Below, piece after piece: positions 1 through 5,486 of a DNA stretch of 5,486 nucleotides. The notes beneath the pieces were generated by a model. The model was not told the DNA's origin. It did no database searches and saw only the letters and a list, made by a program, of their open reading frames with translations. The stretch covers positions 1 through 5,486 of the forward strand of contig WTJL01000114.1 in the NCBI GenBank assembly GCA_011524845.1. The letters run 5' to 3'. Made by a program: the position numbers and the translations under genes. Position 1 is the first letter of the stretch. Each line of letters begins with the position of its first letter. The stretch is from Flavobacteriales bacterium (lineage in GTDB: Bacteria; Bacteroidota; Bacteroidia; Flavobacteriales_D; Sanyastnellaceae).

Positions 1-2
1 TG

Positions 3-428
3 ACGGGCCATGGCAACGTGGTGTTTTCTGCCCGTGAGGCGGACCAGCTCCGCACTTACCTCGAGGCTGGCGGATTCTTGCACATCAGCGACAACTACGG
101 CATGGACCCGTTCGTTCGTGCGGCGATGGCCAAGGTCTTTCCCGACCAAACGTGGGTGGAGGTGCCGTTCGACCATCCCGTGTACCACCAGCAGTTTGAT
201 TTCGCGGATGGATTGCCCAAAATCCATGAGCACGACGACCTGCCCGCTCGTGGGTTTGGGCTGTTTGTAGACGGAAGGTTGGTCTGCTTCTACGACCACG
301 AGTGCGACCTTGGCGACGGTTGGGAAGACTACCAGGTTCACCGCGATCCGGCCGAAGTGCGGGAGGCTGCCCTACGGATGGGGGCCAACCTCATCCGCTA
401 CGCCATGGGCGGCGCCGACGGGCTGTGA
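3..428 (+). CDS. DUF4159 domain protein, C-terminal part (5' end outside window)
   Basis: This is the last 141 residues of a plus-strand gene that runs in from the left edge. The first complete codon is at position 3, and bases 1-2 end a codon of the form NTG. An internal GTG at 18 could be taken for a start, but the residues before it (TGHGN) belong to the conserved family core, so the true start lies upstream. In fragment numbering, family motifs are DNYGMD at 30-35, PFDHPVYH at 55-62, GLPKIHEHD at 70-78 and ECDLGDGWED at 100-109. This His/Asp/Glu-rich pattern matches, from memory, the roughly 220-residue DUF4159 proteins common in Bacteroidota, which usually have an export signal in the part not seen here. 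The biochemical function is unknown; conserved acids and histidines suggest a metal or ligand site, but that is inference. It converges on the M61 peptidase gene. Confidence 0.85.
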   Translation, partial: TGHGNVVFSAREADQLRTYLEAGGFLHISDNYGMDPFVRAAMAKVFPDQTWVEVPFDHPVYHQQFDFADGLPKIHEHDDLPARGFGLFVDGRLVCFYDHECDLGDGWEDYQVHRDPAEVREAALRMGANLIRYAMGGADGL

Positions 429-430
429 GT

Positions 431-466
431 CTCGGCCGAGCATTGGCCTCGTACGTTCAAGCTTGA
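431..466. other. convergent gene junction with two 10-bp palindromes
   Basis: Between the DUF4159 stop (428) and the M61 stop (457-459) lie only 28 bp. Two perfect 10-bp palindromes sit here: CTCGGCCGAG at 431-440 and TCAAGCTTGA at 457-466, the latter covering the M61 stop codon. Weak 4-bp stems can also be drawn (GGCC 434-437 with GGCC 445-448). No GC stem followed by a T run is present on either strand, so a standard intrinsic terminator is not supported. Confidence 0.35.
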
Positions 467-1908
467 GGAGTGAGGGTCACCCGGGTGAGGCCTTTGTCGT
501 CGACGTGCTGGGTGAGGACAAGGCCTTGGGTGGCCATGGCGTGAACCAAAGGCTCCCACGTGTCTTTCGTGCCTTCAGCGTGGTCGCGACGCAAGTCGTC
601 CAACCGTTCGCCTGCCACCTCCGCCAACGCATCCCAGTACATGTCTGCCGTCAACCCTTCGCGGGGCTGACCGTGGCGTTCCCACAAAAGGCGCATGGCC
701 GTGCTCAAGGACGAGGCACCTTGGGTGCGCTCCATGATTCGGGTGTCGCACAAGAAGGCGAGGACCGCCCCTTCGACGTAGATGCTGCCTTTTCGTCCAG
801 GAACGCCCATGCGGTACCCGTCCAGCCAGGTGTCGTAGCTCGACTCGGCCACGCTCATGTTGTGTCGGCCGGGGTTGTTCAGGTGGCGCTCCAAGAGTTT
901 GGTCATCAGGGCGCACCAACCCTTCAGGTCCACGATGCCCGCTTCAAACAAGAACAAATCCCCCATGTAGGTCGTAACCCCCTCGGCGACGTAGCCCAAC
1001 GCCGACGGGCAGGGCCCCGTGAAATCGTAGGGCATCCACTCGGCCGGGCGAATGCGCTTCACGTTCCACGCGTGGTAGAGTTCGTGGCTGGCGATGCCGA
1101 GAATTTCCATGTACCCTTCTTCGGATCGTACGCGCTCGGCGGGCCCCAAAGCGATCACCGTGCTGTCTTCGTGCTCCACCCCATGGCGAACGTCGCGGTC
1201 GGGGAAGAGGTAGAGGAAATGGTATTCGTCGGTGGGGAACGTCCCGAAGTAGCTGAGCTGGGCGCGGGTGAACGCCACGTGGTCCGCCACAAACCGAGCC
1301 GGATCTTCTGGCAAGGTGTCGTGCACCCAAATGTGGACGTCGAGGCCTTGCTCGCGGTAGTGGTCGTGCCAAAGTTTGGGCGACGCCATCCAAGGGCTGT
1401 CCATCAGATGCTGCACGTCCCTCGCGTGCATCACGGGGACCCCGTCCAGGAGCTCCCAAGGAAGGGCCACGGCCAGGGCCCAGCCGTCCGCTTCCTCAGG
1501 ACGAAGCTCGAGGTCGGTGAGGACGAGGTCGGCGGGCAAGTCTTGCCGCTCGAGGTCGTACATGAAGCAGTTGACTGGATTCACGTAGTACAAGTCGTCT
1601 TCGATGCACGTCGACCCTGCATTGAGAATGTCCGCATGAAACAGCCATTCCACCTTGGTGACGCCTGCAGGCACAGACCAGGAGTGAAGGCCGGTTTTGG
1701 CCAAACGCACGACTTCTCCACCGTCCCGGATGCCTTTCACCCACAGCACGTACTGGGCAAAGTTGCCCAGCTCGTATCGGCCAGGTCGCCACGTCGGCAA
1801 CTGCAACGTCCAGGCACCTTCGCGCGCAGGGAACTCGGCGGTGAAGTGAATGCGCTGCGCCTTCACGTCGCGGGTCAGCGCGTACCGAACAGAGGTCGCG
1901 GCGCTCAT
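457..1908 (-). CDS. M61 family metallopeptidase (glycyl aminopeptidase-like), no PDZ domain
   Basis: A 483-residue zinc metallopeptidase predicted to cleave peptides from their N-terminus, as known for other M61 members. The N-terminal beta domain (about 1-160) carries the typical LPTWRPGRYEL stretch at 37-47. The catalytic domain has GVEHEDS at 243-249 and HELYH at 275-279, followed by WNVKRIRP at 281-288. H275 and H279 are zinc ligands and E276 the catalytic base; E309 in EGVTTY is the likely third ligand. Many M61 proteins are about 600 residues with a C-terminal PDZ domain; this one ends without it. No signal peptide is visible, so a cytoplasmic location is inferred. The reading frame stays open far upstream inside the phosphatase gene, but ATG 1908 is chosen because family similarity begins right after it and it forms an ATGA overlap with the preceding stop codon, suggesting translational coupling. 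Substrate is unknown. Confidence 0.92.
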   Translation of the reverse strand: MSAATSVRYALTRDVKAQRIHFTAEFPAREGAWTLQLPTWRPGRYELGNFAQYVLWVKGIRDGGEVVRLAKTGLHSWSVPAGVTKVEWLFHADILNAGSTCIEDDLYYVNPVNCFMYDLERQDLPADLVLTDLELRPEEADGWALAVALPWELLDGVPVMHARDVQHLMDSPWMASPKLWHDHYREQGLDVHIWVHDTLPEDPARFVADHVAFTRAQLSYFGTFPTDEYHFLYLFPDRDVRHGVEHEDSTVIALGPAERVRSEEGYMEILGIASHELYHAWNVKRIRPAEWMPYDFTGPCPSALGYVAEGVTTYMGDLFLFEAGIVDLKGWCALMTKLLERHLNNPGRHNMSVAESSYDTWLDGYRMGVPGRKGSIYVEGAVLAFLCDTRIMERTQGASSLSTAMRLLWERHGQPREGLTADMYWDALAEVAGERLDDLRRDHAEGTKDTWEPLVHAMATQGLVLTQHVDDKGLTRVTLTPQA

Positions 1909-3632
1909 CGTTGCTCGGCCTTGAAGACGTCCACGATGGGCTCTCCCGTGGCCCCGTTGGGGTAAGGACTGCGCATCAGTTGGGCCACGGTGGGGGCAAT
2001 GTCTCGGATGTAGGTGCGCGCATGCGTTTCCCCGTGGGCGACCCCCGCGCCCAAGAACAGGGCTGGAACGTGGGTGTCCTGAGGGTAGGCGGAGCCATGG
2101 GTCGTTCCGGTTCGGCCGTAATCGATCCATCCCGGTTGAGGGACGAGGAACACGTCGCCTGAATGGCCGGGGCGGTGGCCCCGCACCAGCCGTGCCACAA
2201 CCGGGTCGTTCGCGGCCATGGCAGGCGCGTCGCATGCGGCCACGGCCTTGCTCAATCCGGGGTCGGTGGCGCATTGCTCCGCTACGAATCGGGCCATGGT
2301 GGACCGGTCGATTCCACGTGCGTCGAGAAGCGGGTGGTTCAAAAACACCTGGTCGTTGCTGTGGCGCAAGATCCAGGATTGGCCGCCCCGTGGCGTGCCC
2401 CACCGTTCCTTCAATGTCGCTTCCACCGCATCCATGAGGTTGCCGGGCTTCCAGTAATCGGTGGGCATGCCAGCCGCTGCCGCATGAGACGGCACGTTGG
2501 CCCCGCCATGGTCGGCGGACAAAAACGCCGTCCATTGGCCTTCTCCGACTTTCTCGTCGAGGGCGTCAAACAGGCGTTGCAGTTCCATGTCCAACCGGAG
2601 GTACATGTCCATGGTTTCTTGGGCATGTGGCCCAACCCGGTGGCCGACGTAGTCTGTGGCACTGAAGCTCAACGCCAACAGGTCGGTGACGTCGTCCTGC
2701 CCCAAATCTGCTCCGTCAATGGCCGCCAGGGCAAAGTCCACGATCAAGGAATTGCCACCGGGGGTGCCTTTGAGGAGGTCGTAGCCGCCGTTTTGGGCTC
2801 TCAAAGCTTGCAGGTCGTAGGGGAAGGTGGGCTTCAACTCCCCCTTGAATGCCCCCTCGTAAGGGTTGTTGTCGGGCAGACACTGAGCGTAGATCGCTTC
2901 GTCGTGGAGCCGGTTCCATCCCGCGGCCATGAGTTCCTCTGCGCGGCCGGATTGGTTGAGGTCCACCAGCCACAAGGGAAGGGTGTCGCCGTAGTACGTG
3001 CTCGAGACGAAGTGTCCGAGGTCTTTGCCGTAGAACCAAAACGCCCCATCTGCGGCGTGACCGGCCGGAAGAATCGCCCCGCGGTCTTTCATGCTGACGC
3101 CGTACACCTTGGCCTGGCCGCCCGTGGCCATTTTCAGTTCGTCACCCAGCGTGGTGGACAGCATGCGGTGGGGGGACATTTGGCCTGAAGACCCCAGAAT
3201 GAGGCCCTCGAAGTCCACGCCGTCGCCGTTGACGCCCTTCACCGACGTGTCGGATGCGCAGTACACGCTCGTGCCGGATGCACGGTCGTACCAATCGTTG
3301 CCGACAATGCCGTGGACGGTGGGGGTGGTGCCCGTGTAGATGGAGGCGTGACCTGGGCCAGTGTAAGTGGGCGCGTACCCAAAGTGGTGGTCCCGACACG
3401 TGAAGCCTTCTTCGACCATTCGGCGGAATCCACCTTCGCCAAAGGTGGCCGGAGAAGACGCATCTTCCCAAGCGCCAAACCGGGAGAGATAGTCGGCCCG
3501 CATTTGATCGACGGTGATGCCGACCACCAAACGAGGCTTGGCTGCAGACGGGGAATGGCCCACAAGAACTTCAGTTTGGAAAGAGCAACCGAGCAGGAGG
3601 GCCAAGGCGCAAGTGGAAAACACGTACTTCAT
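1905..3632 (-). CDS. PafA-like alkaline phosphatase, predicted lipoprotein
   Basis: A 575-residue alkaline phosphatase superfamily enzyme expected to hydrolyse phosphate monoesters outside the cytoplasm. The N-terminus is a lipoprotein signal with lipobox LLGC, giving lipidated Cys16. The acidic cluster that marks surface export in many Bacteroidota lipoproteins is not obvious after the Cys, so a periplasm-facing anchor is inferred. Metal ligands can be assigned by pattern: D42 in GITVDQ, nucleophile T91 in YTGPGHAS, D327 and H331 in SATDYVGH, D374 and H375 in SADHGG, and H512 in TTHGSAYPQDTHVP. N112 in GNDWYD and K182/R184 in SMKDRGAIL correspond to the residues of characterised PafA that contact the phosphoryl group, favouring monoesterase over diesterase activity. 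ATG 3632 is the only start: an in-frame stop lies 33 bp upstream with no start codon between. Its stop overlaps the M61 start. Pho-type control is possible but no Pho box is evident. Confidence 0.93.
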   Translation of the reverse strand: MKYVFSTCALALLLGCSFQTEVLVGHSPSAAKPRLVVGITVDQMRADYLSRFGAWEDASSPATFGEGGFRRMVEEGFTCRDHHFGYAPTYTGPGHASIYTGTTPTVHGIVGNDWYDRASGTSVYCASDTSVKGVNGDGVDFEGLILGSSGQMSPHRMLSTTLGDELKMATGGQAKVYGVSMKDRGAILPAGHAADGAFWFYGKDLGHFVSSTYYGDTLPLWLVDLNQSGRAEELMAAGWNRLHDEAIYAQCLPDNNPYEGAFKGELKPTFPYDLQALRAQNGGYDLLKGTPGGNSLIVDFALAAIDGADLGQDDVTDLLALSFSATDYVGHRVGPHAQETMDMYLRLDMELQRLFDALDEKVGEGQWTAFLSADHGGANVPSHAAAAGMPTDYWKPGNLMDAVEATLKERWGTPRGGQSWILRHSNDQVFLNHPLLDARGIDRSTMARFVAEQCATDPGLSKAVAACDAPAMAANDPVVARLVRGHRPGHSGDVFLVPQPGWIDYGRTGTTHGSAYPQDTHVPALFLGAGVAHGETHARTYIRDIAPTVAQLMRSPYPNGATGEPIVDVFKAEQR

Positions 3633-3640
3633 GGGGCCCC
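3633..3640. other. GC palindrome abutting the alkaline phosphatase start codon
   Basis: GGGGCCCC lies directly before the ATG and extends to a 10-bp perfect palindrome (TGGGGCCCCA, 3632-3641) by using the outermost base of the start codon. It overlaps the end of the candidate -7 box. It has no loop, so it is not a terminator; a protein-binding role is possible but unsupported. No AG-rich ribosome binding site is seen here. Confidence 0.3.
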
Positions 3641-3669
3641 AAGATAGGTCCCCTCGGTGCCCTCAACAA
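3639..3669 (-). promoter_or_regulatory. candidate Bacteroidota-type promoter before the alkaline phosphatase gene
   Basis: In the 41-bp gap after crcB, the minus strand reads TTGTTG (3669-3664), then 17 bp, then TATCTTGG (3646-3639). This resembles the Bacteroidota consensus of a -33 TTG and a -7 TAnnTTTG, with one mismatch in the -7 box and a spacing of 17 or 20 bp depending on which TTG is used. The -7 box ends only 6 bp before the ATG, so transcription would start at or next to the start codon. The match is short and could be chance; the gene may simply be read through from upstream. Confidence 0.3.
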
Positions 3670-3673
3670 CGCC

Positions 3674-4066
3674 TCAAGGTGCCGCGCAGGTGCGGGCCAC
3701 CCACCAGCTGACCGCCACGCATCCCACCACGGAGACGGTGACGTTGGTCGCCGCCAACGCCCATCCACCGTCTTCCCAAAGGCGCAAGGTGTCCCAAGCA
3801 AACGTTGAAAACGTGCTGAACCCTCCGCACACCCCAACCGTCATGAAGAACCAGATGGGGGAGGTTCGGCCCCACAGCTCAGCACCCGCCACGGCACACC
3901 ATGCCAGCAAGGCCGTGGCCAAGACGTTGGCGGCCAGCACAGCCCAAGGGAACCCGCCCACCTCGGCTGCGCGCATGCCTTGCCCCAGGGCAAAGCGCAG
4001 GACGCTGCCCACGCCACCGCCGAGGAACACGGCGAGCCAGGTGATCGCGGTCACGCCTTCAGCCAT
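3674..4066 (-). CDS. crcB: Fluoride channel FluC/CrcB
   Basis: A 130-residue, four-helix inner-membrane protein of the CrcB/FluC family, which works as an antiparallel dimer to let fluoride leave the cytoplasm. Hallmarks are GGGVGSVLRF at 16-25 in helix 1, FPWAVLAAN at 39-47 with the pore-lining Asn47 in helix 2, and GVCGGFSTFSTF at 78-89 in helix 3, which includes F86 and F89 as the likely phenylalanine-box residues. Hydrophobic segments lie at about 8-28, 40-62, 69-92 and 103-124. The length is normal for the family. The start ATG lies inside the 3' end of the PAP2 gene (8-bp overlap), so the two are probably cotranscribed and translationally coupled. No fluoride riboswitch is possible directly upstream, since that DNA encodes PAP2. 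Confidence 0.95.
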   Translation of the reverse strand: MAEGVTAITWLAVFLGGGVGSVLRFALGQGMRAAEVGGFPWAVLAANVLATALLAWCAVAGAELWGRTSPIWFFMTVGVCGGFSTFSTFAWDTLRLWEDGGWALAATNVTVSVVGCVAVSWWVARTCAAP

Positions 4067-4658
4067 GGTTCTCAGTTCGTTTCAAGGAAAGGGGGACGAT
4101 CCAGTTCCGGGCCATCTGCAACGCCAACGCACCGATGCCCCAACCGACCAAAAAACCGCACAACACATCGCCCGGATAATGCACGCCGAGGTGGATGCGG
4201 CTGAATCCAATCAACACGGCCCAGGCCACAAGCCCCCACGCCCATGCACCGCCGAGCAAGCCGCCAAAGAGCACGGCCACGCCCATGTGGTTGGCCGCGT
4301 GAGACGACACAAAGCTGAACCGACCGCCGCGGTACAGTTCGCCGGGTCGTTCTTCCACGAGGTGCACGTCGTGCACCAGGGCAGGTTCGTGGGAAGGGCG
4401 CAACCGAGCCACCGAGGGTTTGAGCACCCGAGCCGAGAGAACGTCGGTGCCTGTCACACAGAGGGCCACGCACGCCGCGAACAACGCCATGGGGCGTCCC
4501 CAGCCAAGTTGCCGGCCTACTGCCCACAACATGGCGAGGTACAACGGGGTCCAAAACAAGGGTTTGCTCACCCACCACATCGCCCCATCCAAGGAGGGGA
4601 AGGCGCCGTTGAGGGCCAAGAACAACGCGGTGTCCAGGCCGTTCAGCGTCTCGAGCAT
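4059..4658 (-). CDS. PAP2-family membrane phosphatase
   Basis: A 199-residue integral membrane phosphatase of the PAP2/acid phosphatase superfamily, likely acting on a lipid phosphate such as undecaprenyl pyrophosphate or phosphatidylglycerol phosphate; the substrate cannot be told from sequence. The three catalytic motifs are intact: K80 to R87-P88 (KPSVARLRP), S118-S119-H120 (SFVSSHAAN), and S153-R154 with H160 and D164 (SRIHLGVHYPGD). H160 is the expected nucleophile, H120 the acid/base. Motif 2 reads SSH rather than the textbook SGH, a form I recall from Bacteroidota homologues. Hydrophobic helices are seen around 33-49, 56-74, 122-137, 139-152 and 166-182. ATG 4658 is the only plausible start, since an in-frame stop lies 18 bp upstream with no start codon between. 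It follows the ligase gene by 40 bp. Confidence 0.93.
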   Translation of the reverse strand: MLETLNGLDTALFLALNGAFPSLDGAMWWVSKPLFWTPLYLAMLWAVGRQLGWGRPMALFAACVALCVTGTDVLSARVLKPSVARLRPSHEPALVHDVHLVEERPGELYRGGRFSFVSSHAANHMGVAVLFGGLLGGAWAWGLVAWAVLIGFSRIHLGVHYPGDVLCGFLVGWGIGALALQMARNWIVPLSLKRTENHG

Positions 4659-4698
4659 TTCGTCAGAATCCGCAGGTCAGACAATCAGGCTCTCAGCA

Positions 4699-5486
4699 TC
4701 AAGCGTACATCGCCTCCACTGCATCGCCGTACTTGGCCATGATGGGCTTGCGCTTCAGCTTCAGGGTGGGGGTCAACTCACCACCGTCAATGGTGAACGG
4801 CGCAGGCAGGATGGTGATCTTCTTCACCTGCTCCCACTTGGCAAAGGGCGCCATGAGGTCGTTGACTTCCTGTTCAATGCGCGCACGGAGACGGTCGTCT
4901 CCAGCAATGCCCGCCATGCCGGGGAAGGCGTGGTCGTGACGCTTGCACCATTCTTCCACCACGACCGCGTCGGGCACGATCAAGGCTGCGGGGTGCTTGC
5001 GGTTTTCGCCCACCACGATGACCTGTTCAATGAAGAGCGACGCCTTGAGCGCGTTCTCGAGCAACGTCGGTGCGACGTACTTGCCGCCTGAGGTCTTGAA
5101 GATTTCCTTCTTGCGGTCCGTGATGCGGAGGAAGCCGTCTTCGATGACGCCAATGTCTCCGGTGTGGAACCACCCGTCCTTGATGACTTCGGCCGTCTTC
5201 TCCGGATCCTTGTAGTACCCCATCATGACGTTGGGGCCTTGGACCAAAATCTCGCCGTCGTCGGCGATTTTCACGTCCACGCCATCCGCGAGCTTGCCCA
5301 CGCTGCCAATCTTCAGCATGTTGGCACCGTTGGTGGTGTTCACACTGACCACAGGAGAGGTCTCCGTGAGGCCATAGCCTTCCAGCACCGTGATGCCAGC
5401 ACCGTTGAAGAAGCGGGCGAGGCGGGGTTGAAGGGCCGCTGAGCCCGAGGCCACAGCTTGAATGCCACTGAGGCCGAGGGCTTCCT
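4699..5486 (-). CDS. Long-chain fatty acid-CoA ligase (AMP-forming), C-terminal part
   Basis: The last 261 residues of an AMP-forming acyl-CoA synthetase; the 5' portion is beyond the right edge (the family is usually near 600 residues). It activates fatty acids to acyl-CoA through an acyl-adenylate for beta-oxidation or lipid synthesis. In fragment numbering from the edge, adenylation motifs appear in order: GYGLTETSP at 36-44, GEILVQGPNVMMGYY at 77-91, DGWFHTGD at 103-110, DRKKEIFKTSGGKYVAP at 123-139 leading into the mobile C-terminal domain, and GELTPTLKLKRK at 235-246, which holds the conserved lysine region needed for adenylation. The SGSAAL stretch and FFNGAGITVLEGYG favour the long-chain (FAA1-type) branch. 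The internal GTG at 5454 is not the start, as the frame and the similarity continue to the window edge. It is the most upstream visible gene of the minus-strand cluster. Confidence 0.93.
   Translation of the reverse strand, partial: EALGLSGIQAVASGSAALQPRLARFFNGAGITVLEGYGLTETSPVVSVNTTNGANMLKIGSVGKLADGVDVKIADDGEILVQGPNVMMGYYKDPEKTAEVIKDGWFHTGDIGVIEDGFLRITDRKKEIFKTSGGKYVAPTLLENALKASLFIEQVIVVGENRKHPAALIVPDAVVVEEWCKRHDHAFPGMAGIAGDDRLRARIEQEVNDLMAPFAKWEQVKKITILPAPFTIDGGELTPTLKLKRKPIMAKYGDAVEAMYA

Noticed and set aside
429..456. Intrinsic bidirectional terminator between the convergent genes
   Set aside because: Only 4-bp stems can be drawn and there is no T run on either strand.
310..1965. Long plus-strand open frame of 551 codons opposite the M61 gene
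   Set aside because: Its codons are exact reverse complements of the M61 codons. It stays open because the GC-rich sense gene avoids TTA, CTA and TCA. The translation resembles no family I know, and the sense strand has an intact catalytic protein.
1909..2535. N-terminal extension of the M61 frame by 209 codons, or a fusion protein
   Set aside because: The extension lies wholly inside the alkaline phosphatase gene in a shifted frame, is Arg/Gly/Pro-rich without family similarity, and M61 similarity begins right after ATG 1908.
2163..3188. Plus-strand open frame of 341 codons opposite the alkaline phosphatase
   Set aside because: It is codon-aligned with the sense gene and open for the same codon-usage reason; no domain is recognisable.
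4659..4698. Fluoride riboswitch ahead of PAP2-crcB
   Set aside because: The minus strand has GCCTGATTG, faintly like part of the crcB motif, but the gap is only 40 bp and lacks the conserved GGNGATG start and the paired stems.
3657..4742. Plus-strand open frame of 361 codons opposite crcB and PAP2
   Set aside because: It is codon-aligned with PAP2, has low-complexity Pro/Ala/His/Arg composition, and runs over two well-supported membrane protein genes.
1..5486. Mobile element, defence system, CRISPR array or tRNA/rRNA
   Set aside because: All but about 110 bases of the window are accounted for by six conserved protein genes. No transposase, repeat array, cloverleaf or terminal inverted repeat was seen.

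Overview
The window is a gene-dense, GC-rich (roughly 60% by eye) stretch of bacterial chromosome. Protein family signatures point to the Bacteroidota, probably a GC-rich flavobacterial relative. The evidence is a DUF4159 protein of the type seen in that phylum, a PafA-like alkaline phosphatase with a lipobox, a PAP2 phosphatase with the SSHAAN form of its second motif, and no purine-rich Shine-Dalgarno sequence before any of the four visible start codons. The species assignment is inference.

Layout: positions 1-428 hold the 3' part of a plus-strand DUF4159 gene whose start lies off the left edge. After a 28-bp convergent gap, everything else is on the minus strand. Read in the direction of transcription (right to left), the order is: (1) the C-terminal part of a long-chain acyl-CoA synthetase/AMP-forming ligase, cut by the right edge (4699-5486); (2) a PAP2-family membrane phosphatase (4059-4658); (3) a CrcB/FluC fluoride channel (3674-4066); (4) a PafA-like lipoprotein alkaline phosphatase (1905-3632); (5) an M61-family metallopeptidase (457-1908).

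The minus-strand genes are tightly packed. The gap is 40 bp between the ligase and PAP2, and 41 bp between crcB and the alkaline phosphatase. PAP2 and crcB overlap by 8 bp, and the phosphatase and peptidase share an ATGA stop/start overlap. They could form one operon, or two if the promoter-like sequence just before the alkaline phosphatase is real. The set looks like envelope and housekeeping functions: fatty acid activation, lipid or undecaprenyl phosphate dephosphorylation, fluoride export, phosphate scavenging and peptide hydrolysis. It does not form an obvious single pathway.

I found no RNA gene, mobile element, CRISPR array, integration site or defence system, and no intergenic stretch longer than 41 bp. 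I see no convincing undescribed system. The most useful second looks are the PDZ-less, leaderless M61 peptidase coupled to the phosphatase, the candidate promoter that would give an almost leaderless phosphatase mRNA, and the DUF4159 protein of unknown function.
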